Assembly: GCA_019915015.1 (NCBI GenBank)
Contig: JAHBBC010000067.1
Span: 1-64,000 of the forward strand
Reading direction: 5' to 3'
DNA length: 64,000 nucleotides
Source of the DNA: Auriscalpium vulgare
Taxonomy: Eukaryota; Basidiomycota; Agaricomycetes; Russulales; Auriscalpiaceae
Shown in pieces: positions 33,154 to 45,239 of the stretch. The first letter of the stretch is position 1. Each line of letters begins with the position of its first letter. A program made the translations under genes and the position numbers. The notes beneath the pieces were generated by a model, which was given only the letters and a program-made list of their open reading frames with translations, had not been told where the DNA came from and did no database searches.

Positions 33154-35093
33154 TCACGCGTCGGTCTCCAAGTCCGGCCCGTTGTGCTGGAACACGTAGA
33201 CGTCCTCCTGTGGAGGGACGGCCTTGTAGAACCGACCAAGGCGCTCATCTGTGCGCCGACAGTCAGTCTACAATGAACAAACGAAAGGAGGCCGAAGGAA
33301 ACGCACAGATCGGGTCGTTGTCCTCGTGCACAAAATGCTTCAGCTTCCACGTCGTGCCCTCCGCTGCCTCGTCCCTCCTTCGCTGCCTTTGGTCATTCTG
33401 CACATTTCTCACCGCATCAGCACCCGTCAGCACATCAACACGCCACGCATCCACGCACCTCGATCTTGCTCTTCTCGCGGCTCGCCGTCTCGAAATCACC
33501 GTCCCTTATGCCCTTCGCGACGGCACCCCACAGGCGGCGGCTCTCCCATTCGTCCTGGTCCTCCGCGCGGCGCACGGTGACCTCCTCCTTCGGGCTCGTC
33601 ACATCCGTGAACACTGCGCCGGAGCGCGTGTTCTTTGACACCGTGTCCCACTGCCCCTCGAACGTCGACGTCCCACCGCGCTTGCCCGGTGGTGGCGTTA
33701 GCGTCGCCTTAAACGTGTGCGATTTTCCCGAGAAATATCCGCGGCCCTTGTACTCGATCTGCGGGCGGGAGATATGTCAGCGGAGGGCTAAGACGTTCGC
33801 GGAGAGCATACGGTGGAGAGCCAGCCGGACGACGACTGAATATATGAATTCTCCGTCAGCTCGATGTACGGGGAGCCGTACCAGAGGCCGTCGATGCGCA
33901 GCTTCGGCAGGGAGATAAGAAACTCCTCCTTCACCCCGCCGGGCAGGTCGACGGTTAGAATCGCGTGCCCAAGCTGCTTCACGATAATGCTCCCGCCTGC
34001 CACGATGCAAATGTCAACCAAACAAAACAGGGCCGTGGGAGTAAAGAGCGCACCGGAGAACGTTGTCTTCTGTGCGTTGTGACCTTGCAATGAAAGCCCC
34101 TTGGCCTTGTTCGCGATGTGATACGCGGTGATGGGCGGATGGTGCGACACCTGCTCGACGACGAGCGTCGACGTGCCGCGCGAGTTCTTGTCCGGCCACA
34201 CGCCGTAGAAGAGTCTAGGTGGCGGGTCAGCGTGCACTGTACCTGGTACCAAAAGGCTGGAAGAGGCTGAAGTGCGGAAACAGGACTCACTCGCCGAGCA
34301 CCGGATTAAGAGGCCTATAGGGGGGGAAAGCGCAGGTCATGAGCTATATTGCAGCGCAGAGCCCAGACAAGCGGGACGCACTTCTTCTCGGAGCCCATGG
34401 ACTCGTTGCGCGAGGTATACTGGCCCTTGAGGGTGCTCTGCGTGAGGGAGTTGGGTCAGCGACAACGCCGAGGAGCCAGCAGATACAGCACGCTGGAACG
34501 GGATATAGGCGACGAGATGAACCAACGTACGATGAACCACTTGAGGACGCGCACCGCGCGGTCCTCCTCGTCGCGGGCCTGCGCGATTGCCGCAAAGAGC
34601 TCCGGGCGCTCGTTCCAGTAGGCTGCGGTGTGACGTCATGCAAGGCGGGACGAGAGCGTTGCGATCGCGATGCGGGGGACGGACGTGCGGACGCGAGATG
34701 ACCATGACGCGCACGATCGTGCAGGGGGCAGGGGGCGTATCGCAGGCGGTGCACGATGCCGACCGGCCGTGCGGAATATAGATGCAATATTTCAAGCAGA
34801 GAGCGTTTGGCGGGCAGGGGGTGTGCGGATACGGAGAAGATGCAGGGGCGAGGTGAGCAGCGGATCGAGGGGGGGCGGCGGGGCACGCACCGGGGAACTC
34901 GGTAAGCGAAACGGGTGAGAGGATGAACGGCGGCGCGGTCATCGACGAGAGATCACCCGAGAAGGACGCGATCCTGCGCACACAGGTCGTGGTCGCGGTC
35001 AGTGTCTGGCGGCGGGAAGGGCGCGGGCACGCACGATTTGATGAACTGCGTCCAGGAGGACTTCTGGCCGGCGGGAACGGCCTTGGAGGGCAT
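33154..35093 (-). CDS. Oxysterol-binding protein, Kes1/Osh4 type
   Basis: This is a short OSBP-related lipid transfer protein that exchanges sterol and PI4P between membranes. Exons run from MPSKAVPAGQKSSWTQFIKS (35093) through SFSGDLSSMTAPPFILSP, YWNERPELFAAI, STLKGQYTSRNESMGSEKKP and NPVLGE to LFYGVWPDK. They continue to the family signature EQVSHHPPITAYHI, then LPKLRIDGLWYGSPYIELT, the VRRAEDQDEWESRRLWG helix and the end EDVYVFQHNGPDLETDA. Only the ORD (lipid-binding) domain is present, with no PH domain or ankyrin repeats, as in Kes1. The EQVSHHPP signature residues that contact PI4P are intact. Several introns are inferred from phase and family order. Confidence 0.93.
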
Positions 35094-36388
35094 AGGAAGG
35101 AATGTCAGAGAGGATTGTGCGGAGAAGAGGGGCGAGGACAGGGTGTGGGCGGGTGCACGAGAGGATGGGGGAGAGAGAGCGTACATCGCCTGGTTCTTCG
35201 GCCATGTGTGCTGCGCGGGGGGTTGTGCTGGATGCGGAGTGTCTGGCAACACTGAGTGGGCGTGCGGCTGCAGGCGTCAGACTGGATGGGATGGCTCGGA
35301 TGACTGGTGGGAGACGAACGGGCGCACGAGATGGGACAGAAGAGAAGGGCCAGAGAGCGGTGGGGGCAGGATCGCGGGCTGGCAAAAGGTATAGGCAGTG
35401 GGAGGCTATGCAGCGGCGTGCATGACGTACGACTCACAGCCTGCACCCTGCACCCATACATGTCTGCCTATGGCAATGGTGACAGCCTCGGACGGTGAGC
35501 GCCGCCCCCAAAGACGACCACTCAGGATCAGCTTAGCCTTCCTCTGAGGTAGGCAGGCATAACTGATGTGTACTCGCTGCTAATGGCAAAGACCCCACTA
35601 GGCAACCACTAGGCCACGGAGGAGTCGCGCGGACTGGACCCGCAATCCCATCACTGCGTACGTCTGTCCACCGTGGAGGTTCCGCAGGTCGGTGAGACTG
35701 AACTTGGATCAAGGTCTTCTTTGCAGCTTCAGTGGAAGGTCTGGCCGCTACCCAAGTTATAACTAAGCTATCATAGTACATTGCCACGCTCGTATACTTA
35801 TAGCTTGGCTCATTAACAGAGGCTGATTCAAAAATTACAGAAGCACTTCACAGGCAGAGCGCTGAGTCCCGCCCGTGACGTTCATCCAGGTTCGTCCTTT
35901 GAGCTCTCACCAAATGTGACCGCGATCATGATCTCCCTCACATTCCGGATGTCCAGGTAAATACGTGTCATCTGCGCCACGCAAATAGTGATCAAATTTA
36001 CTCCAACAATGTTCGCGTCGATTCCGACAAAGTCCTAACTTCAGTTGCCACCGTACTATGTATGTGATCCTGTCCTCAGCTGTGCGCCGTCTGGACATCT
36101 ATGCTCATTATTGTTCTCTCCTGCCTGTGTTCTTGTACGTATCCCTTCGGTTTTGCCCTCTGCCGTGCACATCCAGGGACACATCGACCGCGATTGCTCG
36201 GCCCCCAGCTTCTCTGTCGGTCTGTGTGTCGAATTGAAACATGATGCAACGCCACCGTATCAGCTACGCAGCACAACAGAAAGGGCGACGTTCTCCCACA
36301 TACGATCTGCACGCAGCCCCGATCAAGTCATGTGCTGCTAGTGCCATGCAGTCTACGCAGCCGTTCAATGCCCCCTGCGCATCTGTCA
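35094..36388. other. 1.3-kb region without a supported gene
   Basis: The left part (to about 35500) is purine-rich and probably the promoter of the oxysterol-binding gene. The rest shows only short frames on both strands without family signal. It separates that gene from the membrane-protein gene starting at 36389. Confidence 0.5.
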
Positions 36389-38230
36389 ATGTGCGCCTTC
36401 TCCGTAGAAGATGATAGAGGGTTCGTCGCCCTGCAACTCAGCTCTGTGCTCTATGTGTGCTATGGTAAGTATTGATTCGCCTCTGTGTCATCAATCACAC
36501 CCGGCGCTGGTCGGTCGTTCTTAAGACTGAGAGGTCTGTGCAGGGATCCAGACCTTAGGTGCTAGGCTTTGCTCGCTGCCTGGCAGCCCACGCGCGATGC
36601 TGAAGCATACCGACCCAGTTGCCGTTGTCCAGGACACACGTACGTCCAGCCCCGCCACATTTACACATACTCTGACGTCCGCACGCAAACCCTCCGCGCT
36701 AATTTCATCGGTTACCCGGTTGTCGATATTAACTTGTGCAGTGACCCTCATAAAACTCGCGCACCTTTTTATCGGCATATTCATGTGTGTGTGCCATGCT
36801 CTTGGATATACACTATGCCGCACACTCATGACCACCTCAGATGGGACCTCGCGTCCACATCAGACTTCGAGTGGAACGTGCTCACCGGCTCGCGGCCCTT
36901 CAAGTGGACAGTCTGGGTGCGGCGCGCTGCATATTGCCTCCAGCTGCGATCTGCACTGACTTTTTGTGGTCCACCAGCTGCACTACAGCAGCCGCTTTTT
37001 TGGGCTGGTCTCAGCGATCATGGTGCTACTGAGCGTGGATGCCACCGCGAAGATGGATTGCAAGGTTCGTCTTTCGATCCCATCTGCACACTGGCATCTG
37101 ACCGTATGTTTTAGGCATGGGACATCACTGAATGGGTGCGTTATGTGGTCTTCATTCTGTGCCGCCGCCAATTGTTTGCTCGCGCTGGGTAGTTTATCAG
37201 CACTCTCCCTCCGCTACTTGCTGCAATCTTGATCATCATACGCATGTCAGTCAAACTAATCACGGTTCTGCGGCGAATTTACCTAAATGCGGGCGGCATC
37301 GTCAGCATTGCGATATGGGAGAAAAACAAGTTTGTTATAGCCTTTGGGGTAAGCGCGACGCTCGTCAACGTTGCCCTCGCCATTCAGAGTCAGTCCTTCT
37401 CCCTCGCATATGCGAGAATTAAAGGCCGATCTACTCGTACAGACATGACAACCGTACGTTTCGTTTTCTCTCTCCTCTACCTGAGCCTGCCCAACTGTAC
37501 GCAGGCGAACGCTGTCTGGGACACCGACGCGCGCATATGCTCCGTCATCGATCCTCTCTTGCGGCGCAACTTCGTTTTCTCCATGTGCGCCACGGACATC
37601 ATCCTGCTCGGTCTCATGATCTCCGGTCTGCGCCGCTGGGAGCTCACTGGCGAGACCCGCGGAATATTCCGCCTCATATATACCCAGGTATGGACGCGTT
37701 CTGACCGCCAAAGTGCTCTGCTGACATGCGCCAGGGGTTTGTTTGGATCGTCGTCGTTACGCTGGCAGAGGTGCCGCCCACGGTGAGTCCATCCTAACTC
37801 CTTATTTGCCCTCAGGGAGGCTCACGCGCTCGATTACGCAGGTCATGCTGTTTTTGAACATTGACGGTGAGTTTTGCGCGGGACGCAATATGGTCGCTTG
37901 CTCATGCTCGCTTCTTTCCTGCAGACGCCTGGAATATGGTGGGCAAAACCTAAGCTCGCGTTCTCCTAATTCTCATTGCATCGATATGCGCAGACGTTCA
38001 CAGTGTCGGCGTGTAAGTCCGATCCGCATCGCAAAATCTCGGTTGACGCTACGACGTCCGTTCAGGTTTTTTCCCGTGAGTCAATGTATCGCATTTTCCA
38101 CTCGCAATGTAACGTTTGTTGCAGTGTGATCGGCGCCACACGCCTATATCGCTCGCTGCTCGATTACGACTCCGCTAGAGACTTGGAAGACTTCACCATC
38201 CCAGCGTACGCGTCTGATGGTGAATCTTGA
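36389..38230 (+). CDS. Basidiomycete multi-pass membrane protein of unknown function
   Basis: The first exon (36389-36464) encodes MCAFSVEDDRGFVALQLSSV and ends at a GTAAGT donor. Later exons give about seven hydrophobic segments. Between them are motifs shared by a large mushroom-specific membrane protein family: TSDFEWNVLTGSRPFKWTVW, HYSSRFFGLVSAIMVLLSV, DCKAWDITEWVRYVV, ILIIIRMSVKLITVL, FVFSMCATDIILLGLM and GFVWIVVVTLAEVPPTVMLF. The end, ATRLYRSLLDYDSARDLEDF, is also typical. Members have seven-helix topologies and are sometimes compared with receptors, but no ligand or function is established. The small exons between 36540 and 36700 could not be fixed. Confidence 0.72.
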
Positions 38231-38380
38231 GACGCTTCCACTTATTCCGGGGGCATCTAGGGATCTAAGCAAGAAATCACAACAAGACGCTGCTGCGTCG
38301 ACATAGGTAGTTTGTTCGCAGAGGTGTTTGCAACCGTCATATGTACCTGAATATATGTGACGGAATCTGACGAGCTAAGA

Positions 38381-41300
38381 TCAAACATTCCTGAACTCAA
38401 ACGCTGGACTGCCCGGTTCCGAACCCTCGATGATCATCTTGTTGAAACCCTCGCCCTTCATCAGCGCGTCCTCAACAGAGATAATCTCAGCATCAACCAG
38501 ATTCAGCGTGCGCTTCAGGTACGGCAGGACCTCATTCAGCACGGCCAGCTCAGAGAAGGGCAATGTGCGCTTGAAGGCAGTCTCCACACCGAACTCCGCG
38601 ATACGTTTCTGCACGCAAGCTCAACGTATTGTCTTCATAGGAGATCGACGGTCACGTACCTTGAACAATTGCACAAACGGCATCGCGCGCTTGTCCTTGA
38701 TCAGCCCGCGCTCCGTCAACAGAGCGCGCACCTTCGCGTCGTCGACCTTGCCCGCCTCATGCGACCAAGCATCACGCACCACGCTGACGCACGCATCCTG
38801 CCACGCAGGGAAGCGAGTTGCGACGTACACGCGCACTGCACGTGGCTGCTTCGGGTCAAACGCGGGGGCGCCTGCTCCCCCCTTGGCCTTACCCGTCTTC
38901 TTCAGCAGCGCCAGCTCCGCGTCGCGCACCGTCTTGACCAACCCGCGCATGTAGACGCCCGCATCAATTGTCGGCAGATCGATGGGACGCCGCGGGTCTG
39001 GCCACGTGGCGCGCTGAACAGACGTTGGTGAACCCAGGATCGTACTGTATATGTGTTCCGCGAAGTGCGGCGCAATGGGCGCGGCCAGCAGCGCGGCGAC
39101 GCGGATCCAGTTGTGCACCAGCTCGACGTGCATACAAATGTCGGCGGTGACTTCGCGGTACCAATCGCGCGCAGTCTGCAGCTCGTAAAAGCCATATTTC
39201 AGCGCGTCCTTGTAGTTCGAACTGCCGACGAAGAAGTCAGTCACACAGACATCGGTGAAGAGGGACGGCGTACAGCTCGTAGTGGCTCTTCGTAATGTTG
39301 ATCAGGTTGTTGACTTCCTCTTCGAAGACCTTATCGTGATACGAGCTCGGAGGTCCAGTACGCAGGCTGCTTGTGTCCTTGACCATGTCCTGCAACATGA
39401 CAGCAGGCGATCTGTCAGCACCTTCACGGAGACACTAACAGAGCACGCACGTCACACCACGCCAACAGTGTATGTATGCGCAGGATATTCGCATTCGCCG
39501 TCTTCTCGTCGAAGTTCGCATCCTCGATCCCATCGCCCGCATCCGCCAACGACAGCCTTGTTGCGTCCGCACCGAATTTCTCAACGCCATCGCGCAGGGT
39601 CAGGGAGTTGCCCTTGCTCTTGGACATCTTCTGTCCATTCACCAACAAATGGCCATTCGCGCGCATGCTCAGCGGCCACTTGTCTTGCGGGAAGATCGCC
39701 GCGTGATTGTACACGGCGAATGACAAGTGGTTGTTGATGAGATCCTTGCCGGACGAGCGCAGATCGAATGGGTAGAAGTAGTCGTATTCGCGCTTCAGCG
39801 CGTCCGCCTTCTCCTTCGGCAGGGGCGAGTTTTGCGGCCAGGGGCCTTTCGTGAACAGATACTCCCAGACTTCGTCCGTCATTTGCTCGGGCGTGATGTC
39901 CAGCGGACCCCGCACCTTTCCGTCGATTGAACCTAGACGTCACGATAAGTATCGCACCAAATCGTAGAGATGGTAAGTACATACCGTGCAGCAGGTGCGC
40001 AACGGTGTAGTACGCCATGTAGATCGTCGAGTCACTCAGGCTCTCCACTAGGAATTGCGGGTCCCACGGCAGTTTTGAGCCCAACCCGTACGTCCGCGCA
40101 CACGCCCATTGATTCAGCCACGCCAGGGTGCCCTCGAACGCATTTCGTGTCTCAGAGAAATACGTGTTCATTCGTGCCAGCAGCCTGCAGTGCGTAAGCC
40201 TCCAATCACCCATAGTGAAAAGAGATCGCAGACTCACTGCTCCGCTTCCGCACGCCACACCGGCTCGCCGTAGTCCAGATACCACTGGTCCATCAGCGCA
40301 ACAACGCACTCGTCTGCACTGCGGGAGATAACCAAACCCTCCGGCTCTGCGTATGGGAAAGCGATGCCCTGCTCAATCATGCTCGCACGGACCTTGCCCT
40401 TTGCCTCCTGTACGGCCTCACCCTTGAACTCGCCTACCAGCATCGTGCCATTGTAAAAGCCCTCCTTGTACGCCAGTTCCTTCGCCTCCGCCAGCTGCTT
40501 CACGTCCTTCTGCGAGTTGATCTTCAGTTTCTTGACCAGCACGGGCGCGCTCATCTCGCCGTACGATGGCGTGGACAGCACTGGGATGGGATCCAACGCG
40601 GCCCATTTCGGGTCGATCTTGTAGAACTCAGCTTTCTTGCGCAGGTCCATCAGAGTGGCGTAGTCATCGGGCGAATCGGAGGGCACGGAGGTAACGACGC
40701 CGGTACCCTGTAAGAAGCTCAGATAAGGGAAAGGTCGATTGTGTTAAGCTTACCTTTGTAGGCAGTACGTTCTCCATAGGGAGAACGTAGACCTCCGGGT
40801 ATACTGAAAATGGCGCCTTAATCTTGGCGCCTACAATCTGGGTGCCATCCAGCTCCGCCAGCTGGTTCACCTGGCCACGCACGTCGAAGATGCCCTGGAA
40901 GGCCATGTTTCGCGCCGAGCGCAGCGTCACGACATACGCCTCCTTGTCATTGGCCGCAAACACGCCATACTTGATTGCGGTGCCCACAAAGCAGTTCGTC
41001 TGGCCGTACATCGTCTCAGGGCGCAGCGTCGCGGCGACGAGGAACACTTTCCGGCCTTCAACCTTGCCTTCCAACTGCTTCTGCGCGGCGGCGCTCCACT
41101 CGACTACCTCCATCTTGACGCCTGTGTACTCCTGCGGACCTACGCCCTCGCCGTCCGAGCGGTCGTGGTCCATGCACGGCTGGCCGTCCTTCGGGCTGTA
41201 GATCGTGTAGCGCTCGCCGAACTTAATCTTGCCCAGTTTGTACAGCTTGTTCATCTGCCAGCGCACAAAGGAGTCGTAGTACGGATTCGCGTCAGTCGTC

Positions 41301-42135
41301 ATGAAAGAGCGGCGCCAGTCAATGCGCGTGCCCAGCGACTTGTGGTCCTCCTGTTAGGCGTGTTGAGTGAAACCAGCTACATGCGTCGGAGAGGAGTATA
41401 CTCACAACTGCGATGGGCGGAAAGTACGTCAACCAGTGGTATGGGTCTGCGAATTTTTTGATCTCGGTGCGCGGCACGCCGATGGACTCCAGGATCTGAA
41501 ACTGGTACGTGTGCCCTGTCGACTTGGCCGCCAGCTTGCCCTTCTTGCCCTTGTCGACGCGATGCGTGGACGCGATGCCGTCCGTCGGGGGTGCGGGCTC
41601 CTCTTCCGGTTCAGGGACCGCTGCGGGGAAGCTTTCGAAGTCCTCGCCGAATAGCTCCATCTCCCGGATCAGTTTGTCTGCGGACGCCTGTATCATGAGA
41701 GGTCAATGCCGGCGCCAAAATCTAGCAGCACACACGCACCTTGATGGGCATCCCAGTGACGTGAAAGCCGTGCGGGAATAGCGTACGCTTCCCCAGCAGG
41801 CGATGGAAGCCAGCCGCGAATTCGACTTTGGATATTGTAAATGCGTGTCCCAAGTGCAGAGATCCATTCATGTAGGGGAAGGGAAAGTTTCCGAACCATT
41901 TCGGATACTTTTCGCGCACCTGGGCGGGCGATAGACCCGCGATCTCCTCCTCGGTCGGCGCATCGACCTCGAACATGTGCTCCTCCTCCCAGCGTGCTTG
42001 GTACTTCTTCTCCAACTCTTTCAAATAGTCGCGCTTGGCCGTCTAGCTTCCATGAGAGCTGTGAGCAGTGATGTTTCACTATGCAATGATGCTGACACGC
42101 ACCTGGGCCAACGCGATGGTGTTTGTCGACGCCAT
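38381..42135 (-). CDS. Leucyl-tRNA synthetase, cytosolic
   Basis: This class I aminoacyl-tRNA synthetase charges tRNA-Leu for cytosolic translation. It starts [11 protein letters not shown] (42135), spliced to [20 protein letters not shown]. The HIGH motif is in [19 protein letters not shown], and KMSKS in [20 protein letters not shown]. Editing-domain blocks include [17 protein letters not shown] and [17 protein letters not shown]. The C-terminal half includes [20 protein letters not shown] and the archaeal/eukaryotic-type C-domain ending [12 protein letters not shown]. About nine introns are present. No mitochondrial presequence is seen, and the long C-terminal extension is of the eukaryotic cytosolic form (yeast Cdc60). 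Confidence 0.95.
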
Positions 42136-42792
42136 TCTGGGAAATACACCTAATTTACAAGGGCGGACCGCGCTTCGCCAGAGGGCGAGAATGGTGGGTG
42201 AATGTGGGATTGTTCTCTGGGTACCTTTGGCCTTGATACCTATCCGATATGGCCTCGTGCGCGAGTCATAGACGAGAGACTCAGAGGGCCAGTTGACAAA
42301 ATTTCTGCCACTTGATGCCGATATGGAAGTCATGGCCAAATACGGCGTGTCGTGTGGCTGGAAATCCTGCCCGCGCGCGCTAGTAGCGCTTGCCAAGTCA
42401 CCGCGGCCGAATGGATGCTCTCTGCACTGTACACTGATTGTCCGGCACGCATGGACGCTCGCTGCGGTAGACGACAGTGGCGTAGTGTATAGCCGAGTCG
42501 AGAAGCTGACCTTCTCGAGCTCGGGGTGGGTGGCTAGTACAGTATCGATCTTTATACATAGGCGGACAAGATATCTTGGGCTTGTTGCAGATACAAGTCC
42601 GAGCGGTCCACGCACGTGGGTACTGTTGTAGATCTTGGTTCTTGGTCGAAAGTATGCAGACAGCAGGCATACTAGGTATAATATGTATCCATCCTGCCGG
42701 GAAATCGACTCGGGTAATCCTACAAACAAAATACATCGTACAGACGAGCACTGCTCGTCCTAGCCGTCCAGCAGACCTGTTGTGTTAGAGGT
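42136..42792. other. Intergenic region with a long non-coding antisense-style open frame
   Basis: A 216-codon minus-strand frame crosses this region into the first exon of leucyl-tRNA synthetase, but its upstream part shows no family similarity. It is best read as promoter and 5' leader. No other gene was found. Confidence 0.5.
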
Positions 42793-43280
42793 TCAGTCGT
42801 GGGGTGCGCGCGCCTCGCCGATGGCGGCTTTCCTTCCGCCCGCTTCGCGTAGCGCGCCGGTTTCGTGCATGTCCGAAATCTTGAAAACCTTTCCAAGAAC
42901 CTGTACAACCATGATCAACTCGGGCATGGAAGGCAGGCCGCCCGTGATATGCTCGTACCTTCTCGGTCTTGCCGTAGATCTTATCGAACGCATTCGCCTT
43001 TCCTACAGGCAGGGTCTCTTCGCGGCCAACTGGGCACAGAGTCTGAGCACCGGGATTCGCACTGTGAAACCGACCCACTAGATACGTTGGGTTCGGGGCG
43101 GGCGTCGGGCTCGAGCGCGGGCTCGGGCTCGAGCGCGGGCTCGGGCTCGTTGCGGCCCTCGATAGCGGCGGGGATGTAGTCCGCGGTGGGACGTGCGCCG
43201 GGCAGTGGGTCGGAGGTGTTGTGGATGCGGTGCGCGGGGCGGCCGTCGCCGAGCGTCGAGGCGGAGGGTTGGGAAGACAT
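42793..43280 (-). CDS. CsbD-like small stress-type protein
   Basis: Start at 43280 (MSSQPSASTLGDGRPAHRIH). The N-terminal half is disordered and contains a glutamate/proline repeat (EPALEPEPALEPDARPEP). After a short intron (about 43 nt by phase), the second half reads ETLPVGKANAFDKIYGKTEK. A further intron joins this to VLGKVFKISDMHETGALREA and GGRKAAIGEARAPHD. The pattern D-K-GK-E-K-GK followed by HE-GALREAGG is that of CsbD-like fungal proteins, small hydrophilic proteins often raised by stress. No enzymatic role is known. The first intron is inferred only from phase. Confidence 0.7.
43106..43149. repeat. 18-bp tandem repeat, 2.4 copies, in coding sequence
   Basis: The unit CGGGCTCGAGCGCGGGCT occurs twice exactly and a third time for eight bases. 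It encodes the Glu-Pro-Ala-Leu repeat in the N-terminal half of the CsbD-like protein, so copy number changes would keep the reading frame. Confidence 0.92.
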
Positions 43281-43548
43281 TGGGATGTGTGTTGGGGACG
43301 CGAGAGGGGTTTTATACAGAGGATGCATGACATCACAGCCCGGCAGATGATGTAAACATGCACGTGAGCCAAGTCCAAGTTCAAGTCGCATTAAATTATC
43401 GCACGACACACAACTTACAGCAGCGCTCACCGGGCGTGCAAAGCAAGTTAACAGCATATAGTAATAATCAAACTGCGTTCAAAACAAAATAAGCACGACA
43501 AGTGTTACGAAACAGGCGATGCTCACGAGGCGCGACAAGGTGCGAGTG

Positions 43549-44080
43549 TCAGACTGGCGGCAGCAGGCCCTCGGGCTTCTTCACCTTGCCGAGCGTGAGG
43601 CTCTTGTGGATGAACGGCAGCACACCACCACCAGCAATGGTCGCGCGCACGAGCATGTCCAGCTCCTCGTCGCCGCGGATCGCGAGCTGCAGGTGCCGCG
43701 GCGTGATGCGCTTCACGCGCAGATCCTTCGACGCGTTGCCTGCCCACGCGCACATAAGTGTCCGCTCGCAGCAGGAGCAGATCAGGGCTGCGCACCTGCG
43801 AGCTCAAGCACCTCGGCGGTGAGATACTCGAGGATGGCGGACGTGTACACCGCGGCCTTTGCGCCGATGCGCACGTTATTCTGTGTGCGCTGCTTCAAAT
43901 ATCGGTGTATACGCCCTACGGGAAACTATCGGCCGCAACGTCAGCGTAGGGAGCAAGGGAGGGTGTGTAGAGGTGTACCTGGAGCCCGGCTTTCGCGGAA
44001 CGAGTCTGGAAGTTCTTCGAGGGATCGGTCTGCTGCGCGGGCACGCCAGACCTAGACTTTCCGCCTTTTGCTGGAGTCAT
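43549..44080 (-). CDS. HTZ1: Histone variant H2A.Z
   Basis: This is the histone H2A variant placed at promoters by SWR1-type remodelers. Three exons, 44080-43979, 43925-43796 and 43739-43549, give 140 residues. The core reads [59 protein letters not shown] and [19 protein letters not shown]. The stretches [14 protein letters not shown] and RGDEELD identify H2A.Z and exclude canonical H2A (ARDNKKTRI, RNDEEL). The tail, [18 protein letters not shown], is longer and more hydrophobic at its end than the usual short lysine-rich H2A.Z tail. An acceptor-like CAG lies just before the start codon, so an intron in the 5' leader is likely. Confidence 0.94.
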
Positions 44081-44477
44081 GTTATCGACCTGCACAGGGG
44101 CAGAAGTTAGTCCTGGATGGGCAAAGGCAACAGCAGACGAGACACACGGAGGGCTTCCACGCGGGCAGGGCGGCGGCCAGGCAGGGCGACGGGGCAGGGC
44201 GGGGTGGCAGGGCAGGCGTAGAAGACGCGTGGAATACCGAGGCGACAAACGAGGCGGGGGAGATGGGTGTTCGGAGCAAGGAGCGCGGCGGCTGTTTAGG
44301 GGAGGCCATTTGGCGGTGATAAACGGAGTCATGTGACAGGCGCGTCCCACAGCATGAAATTATGCAAGTCATTGTAAACTGCGACGACAACAGGAGGCTA
44401 CATCATGGGCTGTAACTAGTATACAAGGCCGCCAGAATGGACATACCACGCCCAGCGGGGATGAAGGGAGTCCGGTG

Positions 44478-45239
44478 TCATGACCCATTTGAAGGCTGTA
44501 CGTCTTCCATCTCGTCTGCGTCGTCAAGGTCGTTCGCCGAGGGCACCGCTGCAGATGTGGCCGCACCCGCCGCTGTCTGCGTCGCAATATGCGGCGACAC
44601 ATCCCTGCCCCGACATCAGCGTCACATCGCCACCCCGGCCAACATGCCACGCACCACTTTATCTGAAACCGTGTCACGCGCGGCTTCGTGCTGATGTCCC
44701 GCACCAACGATTCAAATTGAATCCTCGATGGCGGACTGTTCTTCATCTCCTCGTTGTTGTATTCAGTGTTCTGATAGTATCCCACACGCACGAACTCCTG
44801 ATCGTTGTACGAGCCCGTGAGGATGAGCGCGGCAACACCGAGTACGTCCTCCGCGGGGATCTTCGCCGGCGACGGCGGGGAACCCTCAAACTCAAACGAG
44901 TTGACTCCAATGGGCACGGGGCCGACGAGGCAGTCGTCCAGCTCCTGGTCGAGCTCTTCGTTGCCAGGTGAAGAGACGTAGATGAGACGCCATTCGAGGT
45001 CTTGTGCCACGCCAAGCGCATCCGATGGACAGCCGTGGTGAGTAGATGACGGACCAGAGGATGTAGGTAACACACCGTCTTTCAGGGCCGCTATGCACTC
45101 GAATGTGACGCGGAAGTGATAAGGATCCAAGAAGCGCGCCGGGTTGTTCAGAAATTCGACATCCTGAATGCCATAGAAACGTCAGCGGTGAAGCACGTCG
45201 CCAGCTGTAAGCACGCACACGTATGGTCACAATCGACAT
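44478..45239 (-). CDS. ASF1: Histone chaperone ASF1
   Basis: ASF1 binds the H3-H4 dimer and hands it to CAF-1 or HIR during nucleosome assembly. The first exon is 21 nt (45239-45219, MSIVTIR), joined to DVEFLNNPARFLDPYHFRV. Next come TFECIAALKD, then DLEWRLIYVSSPGNEELDQ, VGPVPIGVNSFEFEGSPPSP, KIPAEDVLGVAALILTGSY and DQEFVRVGYYQNTEYN. The core ends KPRVTRFQIKW. The last intron joins IKW to DVSPHIATQTAAGAATSAAV and an acidic end DDADEMEDVQPSNGS. Residues of the H3-binding surface, including the V-G-Y block, are present. It lies 398 bp upstream of the H2A.Z start on the same strand. Confidence 0.95.

Noticed and set aside
42136..42729. A 216-codon minus-strand frame as a separate gene before leucyl-tRNA synthetase
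   Set aside because: Its composition shows no folded or conserved sequence, and it runs into the synthetase first exon. It is more simply promoter and leader.
43549..44080. Canonical histone H2A
   Set aside because: The core has [14 protein letters not shown] and RGDEELD, which are H2A.Z features, and lacks the H2A SQ end.
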